From NCBI GenBank assembly GCA_003999685.1, contig CP021231.1:310001-374000 (forward strand): a DNA stretch of 64,000 bases, written 5' to 3'. The notes below the pieces were generated by a model. It saw nothing but the letters and a program-made list of their open reading frames with translations. It was not told the DNA's origin and did no database searches. The position numbers and the translations under genes are program-made. Below are positions 23,175 through 34,826 of this stretch, one piece after another; positions within the stretch are counted from its first letter, which is position 1, and each line of letters begins with the position of its first letter. Origin of the DNA: Taiwanofungus camphoratus (taxonomy: Eukaryota > Basidiomycota > Agaricomycetes > Polyporales > Taiwanofungaceae).

Positions 23175-24938
23175 CTAGTAAGGGGTGGACGAAGACGAGT
23201 GCATTGCATCTGCTTGCAACAACTCTGGATGCCGGGTGTCACCTGGGTTACCTTTGGAGGGATGGTTGAGCTTTTGCCCATCGAGAACGCCTTTCACAAC
23301 TGGCCTATACCCCGTCAGGCTCGGAAGCAAACCTGGAGTATCGATACTTGATGGCGAGGGAGAAGGGCTTGAAGGAGGCTCTGTCAATGCGGTAATCTTG
23401 CGGCCAGATCTTGGACGAGTAGATGTGCCAAGTCCAATGGTATCTCGTGAGACAAAACTGTCATTAGCAGACGAAGTCAGTGATGTATTGAGGTGCATGT
23501 TTCCAGGCAAATTCGTATTGGACATGTACTGTTCTTCACAGTGGGCATGGTGATCACCCTTAGTCCAATGTGCGTTCGAAACCTCACTCTGCATGAGGAT
23601 AGGGTCAATCTGAGGGAAGTATTCCTCCTTCCCTGCAGCAACCGGATGGGATGGCTGAGCAGCGGAGAGATGTTCATCTCGAGACTCGCGGGACCAATCT
23701 TGATAAACAATCTCAGAAGCCCCTGAGGACCTGCTGAAGCTGTCGGGAATCTTTAGTCGAGGAGGCATGAAAGGCATGTCTAGGCCCGCTGCCCCTTCCG
23801 AGAGCACCTTCATAAGAGGTGGGAGCGTGATTCCGTGGCCTTTGGGACGAAGACCAGCATGCCGATAAGTGTCGTCAGCGCTGCCCAGCCTTTCGATCAG
23901 AGGAGCGAGCATATAGTTCTTCGGGAGCGAGCCTGACTGAGAAAGTACATCATGCACCAAGGTAGATGGACCAGATGAGGCGCGCGAAGACCAGCAAGTA
24001 GCCTGAGAATCATAAGAGTCCAACCAAGGCTGCAAGGCAGGCATAGGATGCGGAGTGGCAGACGATCGCAGAGATCCTAAACTATAAGTCCAAGGTTTCA
24101 AGAAAGGATCAGAACCAACAGACTCTCGGGGTATCAGGTTAGACATTGGAAGTGATATGCATTCCGGGGTGACGGGTGGCCCAATCCGGATGAGAGGTGG
24201 TAGCTCGCGATCTGGATCAATGAATCGCTCTTCATTTATGCCCACGTTTTCAGAGGTATTTTCTTCCTTGACACTCATCGTCAACGCTAGATCAATTTTT
24301 CCTGTTTTCTTGAAGATACAAGTTGGGCACGCCTTGACGAACTGCGCGATGAGCTCCTTCGGAATCCACGAGTAGTGTTCGCGAATGACGGCTGTTGTCT
24401 TGTCTCGTCCTCCATGATTTGAAAGCTGATGACAGTAGCACAGGACGTCATAAATTTGATCTTTGAGAGCCACCGGTCGGTTTTCGTGCAATACCACAGG
24501 CATCGTTCTCTCTTCTCCAACACTTTCGAGTTCGACGGGAGAAGGGCTTGCTCTGGGATCAGACAGAACAAACATCTTCCTGACCCACCAACGGAATTGA
24601 GGTGTACCAATTCGGGAAGTGCTGGGTTCGTGCAGCACATCCCATATCTTGTCGAACAGCTCTTGAGTGAGAAGAGCTTTCTCCTGTTTGCGAGAGTGAA
24701 GGGATGCAATATATTCCGTTTCTATGTATTGGTATTGGGAACGAGATGGCATTCCAAGATTCCCAGGAGGTTCAACCACGACAGACGGCGTTGATGTGCC
24801 AGGGAGCCATGGAGCAGATGGAGACGAGGCAGGTCGACGAAACGTAGATTTCTTCCGCTTTCGTGACTTATCAATGTATGGTTTAGGGGCGTAGCCTGCC
24901 GCTTTTCTGAGCACCTGGCGCCTTATTCGCGGGGACAT
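23175..24938 (-). CDS. Protein with an integrase-type HHCC zinc finger (no catalytic core)
   Basis: Single open frame of 587 codons from ATG 24938 (MSPRIRRQVLRKAAGYAPKP). The open frame continues upstream to 25115, but that part begins with a non-ATG codon and looks like leader. Domains: a basic N-terminus (residues 1-45); YIASLHSRKQEKALLTQELF and QFRWWVRKMF around 80-130; then at about 170-215 a retroviral-integrase-type H2C2 zinc finger: CHQLSNHGGRDKTTAVIREH ending KACPTC, i.e. H-x4-H and C-x2-C. The remaining 370 residues are low-complexity, Ser/Pro-rich and probably disordered. No reverse transcriptase, RNase H, DDE integrase core or chromodomain is present and no repeats flank it, so this appears to be a host gene carrying a finger of retrotransposon origin. 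Role unknown; nucleic-acid binding is inferred. Confidence 0.75.
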   Translation of the reverse strand: MSPRIRRQVLRKAAGYAPKPYIDKSRKRKKSTFRRPASSPSAPWLPGTSTPSVVVEPPGNLGMPSRSQYQYIETEYIASLHSRKQEKALLTQELFDKIWDVLHEPSTSRIGTPQFRWWVRKMFVLSDPRASPSPVELESVGEERTMPVVLHENRPVALKDQIYDVLCYCHQLSNHGGRDKTTAVIREHYSWIPKELIAQFVKACPTCIFKKTGKIDLALTMSVKEENTSENVGINEERFIDPDRELPPLIRIGPPVTPECISLPMSNLIPRESVGSDPFLKPWTYSLGSLRSSATPHPMPALQPWLDSYDSQATCWSSRASSGPSTLVHDVLSQSGSLPKNYMLAPLIERLGSADDTYRHAGLRPKGHGITLPPLMKVLSEGAAGLDMPFMPPRLKIPDSFSRSSGASEIVYQDWSRESRDEHLSAAQPSHPVAAGKEEYFPQIDPILMQSEVSNAHWTKGDHHAHCEEQYMSNTNLPGNMHLNTSLTSSANDSFVSRDTIGLGTSTRPRSGRKITALTEPPSSPSPSPSSIDTPGLLPSLTGYRPVVKGVLDGQKLNHPSKGNPGDTRHPELLQADAMHSSSSTPY

Positions 24939-25727
24939 TAGAGTGGGTGAGATCAAGGAGTGTGTATTACTAGTTGTAGAGTAGAACTGCAGCAACAATA
25001 TAAGAGCAGCGATTTGAGATATTGGAAAGAGCTCACCTGGACTATAGATTAAAAATATAGGAGATGTAGCGTAGGTCATGTAGGACTCAATCCTTACAGC
25101 GAGCGATGTAAACACTCAGTATACTGAGTGCAGGATACTTATGTTCGAATATGTACTTGCTCGGGAGGCCCTCACGTGCCACTTCTAATTTGGCAACCGC
25201 TCAAGTTGAAGAAAGAATCTGCGGCCGGCAAGTGACCGTATTTGGGCGTTCGAAAAGGCTGTCTGAGCCTGTCCTCAGCGATCACGGTGGGGTGCTGTTC
25301 GGGCTCACGATGAAGTATCGGAATGGGTCCCTCAATTTAATCCTTACTGTCATGCACAATAATTTGTTTTGTATTCAAAGGCGGATTCGGTCGGTGCTCG
25401 AAGTTCGTGGGACTCATGCGTAAATGGTAATGTGACGATGTGTATGTTACATACTGTCACATTTATGAAGATTTCGAATTTGATGGGCTCAGTGATTTGC
25501 AAAAATACTACATATCTCTGGAGTCTACTCACGTTGGTGATCTCCGGTAACAAATTTCTTTTTTCGCGCTTATGGTCGACACTGCATTCCATCAACCTCC
25601 TCGTGACATATCACAATGTAAGGTCTTGCTGACGTTGATCGACTGGATGCCCTGATCCTTGGTGCTGAATATAGTCCCCCCTCTGAGAACAAACCTCTTA
25701 GCGATCCCGAAACCCAATTAAGTCAAG
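24939..25727. other. Divergent intergenic region upstream of ADE13
   Basis: No gene recognised. Open frames at 25151-25423, 25350-25595 and 25369-25632 overlap on both strands and show no domain. AT-rich toward ADE13. Confidence 0.5.
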
Positions 25728-27768
25728 ATGGAGAGTTTTGACACATATCAGACACCTTTATCAAGGTCTCGATCATGTCTTTTTCCTTTATAATCTATTT
25801 GACGTCGCTCGCTAGCCGCTATGCGAGCAAGGAAATGGCACACCTGTTTTCAGCGGAGGTATCTACCACAGGACATCTCGATCAGGCTGCGAATACTTAC
25901 TATTAGCTCCAGAATCGCTTTCACACCTGGCGGAAGCTATGGCTCAATCTCGCTATTGCAGAGAAGGAACTTGGTCTACCTATCTCTAACCAGGCAATAG
26001 AAGACATGAAGGCAAACCTCGTATGCACTGTACCTTTCCATCCCCTAATCGAAGCTCAATACTGTACAGCATCTCGATGTGCGCCAATTCGAGATCGCGG
26101 CAGAGGAAGAGAAGAAACGACGTCATGACGTTATGGCCCATGTCCATACTTTTGGTCAGGTTGCGCCCGCGGCTGCGGGTATCATCCAGTTTGTCACTCC
26201 CCTTCATAAGCTTGCGGTCTCCTAACAGGGTGATCACTTCAAGCTTGGGAGCAACATCGTGCTATGTAACAGAGTGTGTTTCTATTTCGTTTCGTGCACA
26301 TAAACCCTAACCTTAGTTCATGTCTCCAGCAACGCGGACCTCATCTTCATCCGGGAAGCATTGACTTTATTGCTAAAAAAACTGGCTGTTGTCATAGACC
26401 GTTTCTCTTCTTTTGCTGAGCAGTACCGTGACCTCCCTACTCTTGGATTCACCCACTTTCAGCCTGCGCAGTTGACAACTGTGGGTAAAAGAGCGACACT
26501 GTGGCTGCAGGTCTGTACAGCGTATCTCAAAAATCTTCGCCATTCCTTTCTGTAATATACTTGTTAATTGATTAATCATTTCGACTTAGGAACTTCTCTG
26601 GGACCTGCGTAACATCAAGCGCGCCCGAGATGATGTTGGTTTCCGTGGCGTCAAGGGGACAACTGGCACACAGGCCAGTTTTCTTGCCCTATTTGAGGGA
26701 GATCATGTCAAAGTTCGACTTTTCTACTCATTTCTTCTCAATGTCTGATTGTCCTTTTCTGAAGGTGGAGGCTTTGGACCGTCTCGTCACGTCCTTGTCT
26801 GGATTCGGCTATGCCTACCCAGTGACGTCCCAAACATACTCGCGGAAAATAGACATAGATGTTCTAGCACCCCTGGCAAGTCTAGGCGCTACTGCTCACA
26901 AGCTCGCGACCGACCTGCGGTTATTGGCCAATTTGAAGGTCTGTAGTAGTCTAGGACATGTAATGCGGCTGACAGCATATCCCTTTTCCTCATTTCTTAC
27001 GCAGGAGGTCGAGGAACCTTTTGAGTCTACCCAGATTGGATCCTCTGCGATGGCCTACAAACGAAACCCCATGCGGTCCGAGCGGATATGCAGCCTATCC
27101 CGTCATCTCATGGTACTCCACCAGAATGCGCTAATGACGTCCAGTGTACAGTGGTTGGAGCGGACGCTGGATGACAGGCGTGTGATCAATAGTAATTACG
27201 AATATATTAACTTGACTAATTACTATGTTTCAGCGCAAACCGTCGCATCACGCTGCCCGAGGCATTCCTCACAGCAGACATCGTTCTCACAACGCTTCAG
27301 AATGTGTCCGAGGGACTCGTTGTGTATCCAAAAGTCATTGCTCGTCGGATTTCGCAGGAACTGCCGTTCATGGCTACCGAGAATATTATCATGGCTGTTG
27401 TGAAAAAGGGCGGTGATCGGCAGGAAGCACATGAGAAAATTAGAGTCAGTTTATTCGCGACACAGTATGAGCAATTGGAGAGCGTCTGATTCATCATTAC
27501 TCCTTCGACTTAGGTTCTTTCTCACGAAGCTGCGCATCAAGTCAAGACACTTGGATTGGAGAATGACTTGATTGACCGCATTCGCGCCGATTCCTATTTC
27601 GACCCTATAAAGGCGCAGCTCGACGAATTATTGAACCCGAAGAGCTTCATCGGGCGTGCACCGGAGCAAGTTGATAAATTCCTGTCGGAATGGGTTCGGC
27701 CTGCACTTGCAGATGAGGAACTGAGGGCCAGCGTCCAACAAGGCGAGAAAGCGGAGCTAAACGTGTAG
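25728..27768 (+). CDS. ADE13: Adenylosuccinate lyase
   Basis: Purine biosynthesis: cleaves SAICAR to AICAR and adenylosuccinate to AMP, as a cytosolic homotetramer. About nine exons. Blocks: [12 protein letters not shown] then [133 protein letters not shown]; the fumarate-lyase signature [20 protein letters not shown] (around 27030-27090) with its flexible catalytic Ser loop; and [20 protein letters not shown]. The catalytic His lie in the HVHTFG and THFQPAQL regions. The C-terminal helix ends KAELNV, stop 27766-27768. All frames join cleanly; intact. Confidence 0.95.
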
Positions 27769-28323
27769 ATGTGACTCAAGTTAGTATCAATCAATGTCAG
27801 ACATGAAGAGAATCAGAATGTATACTCAGTCATCAGGTCATGATTATTTACAGACTACATGGCACTACAGAGTTACAATACAATAGGTAATGCATATCGT
27901 AGTTCAGCTTTGGGCCGAGGTAGTTTTTCTGACTCTTTCAATCATTGTTGGCGGTATGAGTTCGCGTCTTCCTCTTCAACGGGCCAACACCTGTCCCTTC
28001 TGGATTGTCCATTGAGCTCTCGATATCTGATGCCGGGTGGCGCTTCCGCCTGAAGTAAGTGCGGTGAAGACAGGCGAGAAAACAAAATGAAAAAGCAGCG
28101 CCGTAAACACGCATGTTCATTCCTGCTTACTGTACAGATTTGAATTCAATCACAATCAATTTGGGCTTCAGATGAGGTATCTGATATGAGCAATATGAGT
28201 GTTTTTGTAAAGGCTCTTGAGAACATTCTGTACATAGTGTGAGTAAGTAGCAGGATTTATTTCAAACTTGCGCATGTGTAGTGTTGCTTAGTCAGCAAGA
28301 AGTACAACACGTTGCTTGCCAAA
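27769..28323. other. Intergenic after ADE13
   Basis: No gene supported. On the minus strand a segment near 27950-28055 could serve as a downstream exon of the small frame at 28324-28599 (acceptor CTTCAG at about 28056), but I cannot show it is used. Confidence 0.4.
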
Positions 28324-28599
28324 TTAGGACACTTGCTTTACTCTCCTTTGCGCTCTTTCTCTTCTGTCTTTCGGGTTGTCGTCGGTGTGCTCGACGACGA
28401 GCTCTTGTACAGTCTTTAGTAGATCTCCTGTGAGTCTCGGTCCTTTCGTGCTGGGAATTTTTCTTATTTTGTCAATTGCCGCGCGTCGCTTCGCTTCCAG
28501 TCTCGCCATCAGTTCACGCTTCTTTTCCAACTGACACAGCAACTTGAGCTGTGACTCTGCCAGCGACGAGCGTTCTCTGCAGAGTCGACCTGACCGCAA
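28324..28599 (-). CDS. Possible small coiled-coil protein or exon
   Basis: A minus-strand open frame whose translated product looks like protein: KLLCQLEKKRELMARLEAKR then RAAIDKIRKIPSTKGPRLTG, DLLKTVQELVVEHTDDNP and KDRRERAQRRV, a charged coiled coil. The frame begins with a TTG, not ATG; the first in-frame ATG is that of MARLEAKRR (about 60 codons to the stop). It may therefore be a short gene starting there, or an exon of a spliced gene. It lies only 12 bp from the start of the kinase gene on the plus strand, so its leader would overlap the kinase 5' end. I do not recognise a family. Confidence 0.35.
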   Translation of the reverse strand: MRSGRLCRERSSLAESQLKLLCQLEKKRELMARLEAKRRAAIDKIRKIPSTKGPRLTGDLLKTVQELVVEHTDDNPKDRRERAQRRVKQVS

Positions 28600-28611
28600 A
28601 CACCAACCATT

Positions 28612-31600
28612 ATGGACTCGTTTTCTTCGAGTCTCCAGGTACCTGAGCCAGGGCCATCGCGTCAGGCTCCCAGGCCAGTGTCTGTGCAGCCGACCACGTC
28701 TTCAGCTGGAGCCTCAGTGGCAACTCGAAAGCGCGCATCGCATACAGCCGTGACTGGACAGAGCCAGCAGGAGGAGCAGCCAGCGTATCGCGACATCTAT
28801 TCTCACCCTGCTGCGCTCGAGTACGCTGCCGCTCACCCACGACGGTCGATTCCCAAGTTCGGGCCGTATCTGCTGCTGCAGACGCTGGGCGAGGGCGAGT
28901 TCGGCAAGGTGAAGCTCGGATTGCACATGCAGTGGGGAGAGGAGGTGGCTGTAAAGCTGATCCGGCGAGGCAACATTGACTCATCGGTACGGATGTCCAA
29001 GGTAGAGCGTGAGATCGAGGTTCTGCGGGTAAGATTCCATCGTCACTGTGCTGCTGTGGTCGACCTTTCGCTGAGCTGAGCACGCGGGGCTGTGACTCCG
29101 TGCTTTTGTGTTTGTGTTTTATGTTTGCAGACGCTGAAACACCCGAACATTGTGCGGTTATACGACGTGATCGAGACGGACAAGTACATTGGAATCATCC
29201 TGGAGTATGCATCGGGTGGGGAGCTGTTTGACCACATCCTGGCGCACCGGTACTTGCGGGAGAAGGATGCATGCAAGCTGTTCTCGCAGCTTATCTCCGG
29301 GGTGTGGTACATCCATCAGAAGAAGATTGTCCACCGGGACCTGAAGCTGGAAAACCTGCTCCTCGACCGTCATCGGAACGTGATCATCACCGACTTTGGG
29401 TTCGCAAACAGGTTCGAGCACAGGGCGGATGATCTGATGCAGACGAGCTGTGGCTCGCCTTGCTACGCGGCACCTGAGCTGGTCATCTCTGATGGCCTCT
29501 ATGTCGGCTCAGCTGTCGACATCTGGTCGTGCGGCGTAATTCTATACGCAATGCTGGCAGGCTATCTACCTTTCGACGATGACCCAGCCAACCCTGATGG
29601 TGACAACATCAATTTGTTGTATAAGTATATTGTCAATACGCCGCTTTCGTTCCCCGAGTATATCTCTGCCGACGCGCGAGACCTGCTCTCGATAATGCTC
29701 GTGCCGGATCCATCACGCCGCGCGGACCTGACATTGATCATGCAACATCGGTGGCTCGCACCCTACGCACACGTCTTCGTCAAGGGCGTAGACGACCTGG
29801 AGCGCACCGCGATCGAACAGCATCGTCAGAAGCGGCTGGCGTACCAGAGGCAGATGAAACAGTCTACTGCGCCGGACACGGGGGCAAACAAGATGTCACG
29901 AAGTTACAGCGCCCGTACCGACACTTCACCTTCCAGCTCTAGGAGCAACAGGGACCAGAGGTACAATCAGCAAGTGCAGCCAGAGTTCTTGTACGAGACG
30001 TCTGTCGACCAGTCGATGTACTCTACAGGCGGGCAAAGTGCCTCCCGTCGTGCGTTCAACTCCGCCATCGTGCTGCCCACTTCACCCCCGCTTGCGACCG
30101 ACGATGATCCCTTCGCTCCCTCGCCGTCTCTTGAGACTCCTACCGTGCCCATTCCCATTATAGCGTCACCGGTCCATGATGCGAATGGTGAGAGTGACTC
30201 ACAAGGCGATGGCGAGAGCGGCGCGAGGAAGACTTCTGTTCCTACGCCTACAATTGCTCCAGTCAAGACATCTTCGCCCGAGTCGAAGCGACCGAAGAGT
30301 GGGTTTAGGCATACCATCCAAGTCGAGTACGGCGAGGCGGATGCGAAGCAGCCGCAGAAAGGGGCCAGCCACACTTCCAATGGCATCGCGTCCTCAGGGC
30401 CTTCGAGCCCCGAGCGGGAGCGAACTACCCGAAAACCATCTGTCGATGCTGCGAAGAGCGTCGAGAAGTCTCTGCCTACCACTCCGCCACCTGCCTCCCG
30501 CCAGCGCTCCTCAACGGTCACCTCTTCGCCAAAGCTCCCGCCCACCCCGCCGACTGCAGTGCCACCGGTTGTGTCTATCGAGGTCACTGGTCCACCTGTG
30601 CCTTCGGTTGGCTCTGCGGAAGAAAAGGCCTTGTCTGGGTCAGAGAAGACGGATTCGGCCTCTTCAAAGCAGAGCCGCCACCGGAAAGGGCTTTCCATCG
30701 ACAAAATTGGCATTTCCAAGCTCTTCGGCTCCGGCTCAGAACAGACCAATGGGGTCTCGCGTTCGCCTTCGCAAAGTACACATAGTAAGAAGAGTTCGCC
30801 TGGGCGTGCACCTTCGACAGATACCATTACGGCAAACACCAAACCCGATATGGGCAGACGTCCGTCCACGCTGCAAGTTCCTCCGTCAGCTTCCGCCGCT
30901 GCTGTATCAGATACCAGTGCCGACCTGTCTCACTTGACTGCAGAAGGTGCTGCCAATGGCAAGAAGACCAGAAGGAATACGTTGACCGTGATGGTGGAGC
31001 CCTTCAGTCGTTCGATCAAGCAGCGGACAAAGGGCAGAGTGGCTACAGCCGAGACGCCTACGAAAGAGAAGCCCGCGATCCCGGAGAAGGAGAAGTTGCC
31101 AGAACATGTCCTACCGACATTGATGACACCGAAAGAGATCGTTCCACCGGCTACGCCCCAATTCGCAAATGCATCACGAACAGACGTCGGATTGGGAGTA
31201 CCACCTTCGGCTTTCAGGAGCCACCGCCTTGGCGTTCCCGCTTCAACTGCCAAGGCTAGCAAAGTCATGCAATGGTTTAGATCTAGGAGCAAGGGACGGG
31301 CTACCACTGATGATGAGGCAGAGAAAAGCGCTATTTCCGATATCGAAACTGTTAAGAGGGAACCGACACCGCCGTCGTCAGGTACTATGAATGGTGCTCC
31401 AGCTGCCTTCCGCGCGCTTCCGGCGTCCGACCATCCTCGTTCGCCAATCCTAACGGGACATTCTCAAAGGTCTGCATCTTCTCATACCGACGCCTCTTTC
31501 GTCGGAAACAGTCTGGCCGATCGCATGCGTAAGACTGTTACAAGTGGCAAGAGCGGTATACGCATTCATCACGGCGCCGTTGACCAGACCACGATCACAA

Positions 31601-32327
31601 CAGGGTCTCCACCAGAGGTTATGAAGCATGTGCGAAAGGTACTGGAGGGAATGGGAGTAGATATTGAAGTCGAGACCCAGTACAAGTATCGTTGCGTGCG
31701 ACCGAAGAGAAGAAAGATTGGGAACGGAGTGGGCCTTGGTTTACGCGAGGGAGCAGGAGGCAGTCTCGCAGCATTTACAATGGTTGGTTCTGCTGCTTCA
31801 AATGGGGTACGTAGTGACGATCGTGCCAAATCGTCCTGGAACGCCGGCACTGACTTTATACCTCAGGTTGACAAGCGCGGACTTCCGCTTCCCTCACAGT
31901 CTCACTCGTCCTTCGGTTCGACCGGCGGCATGCTCAGGGGTCTACTGATGAGGAGGCAGTCCTCGCAGGTCTCGACCTCATCTCAAAACCAAGTGCCTCC
32001 GACACATTCTTTCGAATCCGAAGCTTCACCCGATGCTGTTCTGGCCGCAGCTGTACCCAGCGGCGCCAATAGCGATGCACCGATCCTCTTTGAAACTGTA
32101 TACGGCGACACCCAACAAGATCAGGGGGGCGAAATCCGCTTCTCTGTCGAATTGACACGACTGGATCGTCTAGATGACACATATAGTCTTGACATCAGGA
32201 GATTGAAAGGGAACCTCAGAAGCTACAAGTTCGTGTATGATACACTGAGACAGTACGTGACATCAGGCAATTTTCTGACCTGCTATTACTGACATGTCAC
32301 TCTAGGCGTGCTGACCTCCAACGTTGA
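28612..32327 (+). CDS. CAMKL Ser/Thr protein kinase with C-terminal KA1-type domain (KIN4/KIN1-like)
   Basis: Protein kinase of about 1,186 residues in three exons: 28612-29028, 29131-32252 and 32306-32327. A disordered N-terminus of about 80 residues precedes the kinase domain: Gly loop LGEGEFGKVKLG, Lys in VAVKLI, KHPNIVRLYDVIETDKYIGI, ILEYASGGELFDHILAHRYL, catalytic IVHRDLKLENLLL, DFG in ITDFGFANRF, activation loop LMQTSCGSPCYAAPELV, VDIWSCGVILYAMLAGYLPF and the end at QHRWLAPY. Roughly 650 residues of Ser/Pro-rich linker follow with many SP/TP sites, then KVLEGMGVDIE and KYRCVRPKRRK, and RFSVELTRLDRLDDTYSLDI RRLKG forming a KA1-like membrane-binding end. Fungal kinases with this kinase core are usually called Kin4 (mitotic exit and spindle position control) or Kin1; I cannot choose with certainty. 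The last exon codes only for eight residues. Confidence 0.9.
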
Positions 32328-33730
32328 GTTCGAGACCTCAAGAAGTTTGTATACATGTGCCTCTTCACTTGTCCCTTTGCATCAGATCTGGGCGTCTGTC
32401 CCTGCCACTTGTTACATCCTCTTTTACTTTCTCGCATGTGACGCTGTCTCATGTGCTTACTCGTACTTTCACTTTTCTAATCGCTCACTGCGTTGTGCAT
32501 TTTAATTCTCCGTTTTCTGCTTATGGGGTTCAGAATCTCTCCTCTCGGCAATGCCTTCCAAGTTGCGCTGCACCTCCGTTTGTCTTTTCGTCTGTGATAA
32601 TGTGATTCCCTTTCCCTCCCGGACTACATATTGTCTTTTCTGCATCGTTCCTCTTATCTCGTCTTGGTACCCGAGTGACCTGGTGGAGCAGTCACGTCCC
32701 ACATCCATGCATATCAGTCTCTGCATACTCTCACTCCCTCATAAAATATATATACCAGGGAACGTATTGTTATTTTTAGCCTTGAGGGAGTTGACATTCT
32801 TAGTTGGGAGGTCTTGTGGTACGTATTTCAGGTTCGCTTGGGCTTGTTGACCAGCCTGCGTCATCGAAGATACTCGGTATCTCTTCTCACTAGGTGGTTG
32901 TTAGTTCTCTTAGCCTAGATCGAAATGCTCAGGTCCACACACAACACCTCGTGAAAGGATATCACTTCTATACTCATTATAGAACTACAGAACATGTAAG
33001 AATGTTACGGTAACAGATTCAAGTGAAGGGAAAATAGTCCGTAGTAGATCAGACAGCTGAGGATCATTGTATAGATGAAGTCCTCTACCGATGCGAGACA
33101 GAATCGTCCCTCTAAAACAGTCACGCGAGACCGAATCAAACCCAGGAGCCATGTATCAGAGCATCCCAAGCACGCTTGGACTGCAGCGTTCCGAGGAAAT
33201 CTGCATGAGCTTGACTGCTAGCAGCGGGGACCTGGGAGCTGGCCGGAAGTGGGGAATCGAGTTCGTGGAGAGGGGACGCAGCGCCTGCCCTCGCCATTGG
33301 TATTGTGGCAGGAGACGGTTCCAGATGGGAATGCTGTGAGTGCCAGTAAGAATGTGTCAGTTCCGCCTAGTCTGTATGGTGGCGCAAGCGCCGCATCAGG
33401 GCGGCGCGAGGACGTGGACGTGAAACAGGATATCCACGGAAACGGCGGTAGCCCACTGGAGTGTGTCAAGGCCAAAAAAATGGCAAATAGGCTCACTGGG
33501 ACACATGCCCGGGGAAAGGTACCAGGGTGGGTTGAGTGATCTGATGAGCTTGAAGTAGTGGCTGCTAGTGGAACTGCAGTGTTCGGGCAATGCAGTGCGG
33601 GGCTGGCGGTCCCGGAGGTCTGCGTGGAGGTCCTGGAGTATTGCGGGCGTTTCTGTGCGTGGGCGTCAAGGAAAGGTCTCGCTTCCGCGGACAATATTTT
33701 TGATGACGAAGAAGAGAATACAACCACAAA
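32328..33730. other. Gene-poor stretch after the kinase
   Basis: The first 500 bp are the kinase 3' flank, pyrimidine-rich. From 33090 to 33750 both strands have open frames (33218-33751 on the minus strand, 177 codons, Ser/Pro/Thr-rich; 33249-33539 on the plus strand) but neither shows a domain or an intron pattern, so I do not call them. Confidence 0.45.
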
Positions 33731-33812
33731 AATGTCTGGTAAGGGTTGCAAAGGACTTAAAGCTTACCGGCGACATTATCAAGCCTAGCGCAACCCGCAG
33801 GCTGGCAAGATG
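33731..33812 (+). pseudogene. Relic of a histone H4 gene (5' part)
   Basis: ATGTCTGGTAAGGGTTGCAAAGGACTT reads MSGKGCKGL, close to the histone H4 start MSGRGKGGKGL with codons missing. After a frame change, GDIIKPS then TRRLAR matches the H4 block around IxKPxIRRLAR, including the DNA CGCAGGCTGGCAAGA. It ends at a TGA where H4 would have Arg, and nothing after 33812 resembles H4. The deletions, the frameshift and the stop make it a non-functional fragment of about the first 40 codons. Moderate confidence: the match is short but the two blocks are in the right order and spacing. Confidence 0.5.
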
Positions 33813-34826
33813 AGCATCCCGATGGTCATCATGCTCTGGCTGTTCGCGACAATCCATGTGAGACCTTAAGTACACCTACAGCGTCGGTAAATAGCAAACC
33901 ATGACTGTGCAGGGTTCCAAAATACAACGGGGAGGTTCTAACGAGTACAAGAACAGGGGATGGAAATCGATATCCAAGCCACGCACGAGTCGACCGCCAG
34001 CGGTCGTGGTATTTATCTCAGCTGAAGGCTCTCCACAACCTGTGACTGAAGGTCTGGAACAGGCGGTGGAGGCAGGCGCATCGACGACGCGAGCTCGGGG
34101 CATTCTCGGTCCGTTTCCCCCCGCCCCCGCCTTAGTGAGCCTCTTCCCCACGGGGTACGCAAGCGAACGTGCACCACACGAGCCTCTGATTTTATCATTC
34201 TTTCGTATGGTATCTAGAACATTTCGACGTCCAAAGTTCATGGATTACCAGTCAGTGAAGCATTTCGGGGTCAAATTGGTGAAATCAATGTCTACTGAGA
34301 TCATCTTGGCTGTCTGCCAACGACACAGACCAGTAGTTTCCCACTCAACTTACATGGCTCGATCTGATAACTCCCAATATCCGCACCTTTCTCATACCTG
34401 GAATGCGAATCGCAACTTCCGAAGCAGAACAGGACGATCAACGACCTGACTCTCACTGATAGGTGATCATGGAGCAATCAATACCTGAATTGTACTACCG
34501 CGTCTCTTCCGGAGTCCCGAGCCTCTGTCATGCTGTCTTGGTGCGAAATCCAGGCGGCCATGAGCAACATGAGACTCACTAGATGCCATCTTCTCGACCC
34601 GAACACATGCCGATGGGTCTTGTTATCCTGCTATCGCGGCCGCCCAGAGTCATATAGCGGCTAGGAAGAAACTTCCTGGCTAGCGTACTGATAATTAGTC
34701 TCATGCAGTTCAGGAATTCATTCACTACCACATCCTTATTGCTCATCGTAGTTGCCCCGTAAAAGGCAGCGCACAGCGAGTTTCGATTCCGCGAAAAATA
34801 CCAGGGAGTTTTTGGGCAGCCACCGG
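33813..34826. other. Gene-poor stretch before the dehydrogenase
   Basis: Open frames at 33876-34241 (-) and 33901-34449 (+, 182 codons, rich in Arg, Ser and Pro) overlap each other and resemble no family. No repeat, RNA gene or splice-linked coding sequence was recognised. Confidence 0.45.

Noticed and set aside
24939-25115. Upstream extension of the zinc-finger gene
   Set aside because: It opens with a GTG, includes hydrophobic leader-like translation, and the ATG at 24938 begins a basic, protein-like sequence.
33218-33751. 177-codon open frame on the minus strand, Ser/Pro/Thr-rich
   Set aside because: Composition is low complexity, no domain is visible, it overlaps other open frames on the plus strand and the H4 relic, and this genome's real genes of that size usually have introns.
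33901-34449. 182-codon open frame on the plus strand
   Set aside because: It is mirrored by an open frame on the other strand, has no recognisable motif and no coherent hydrophobic pattern.
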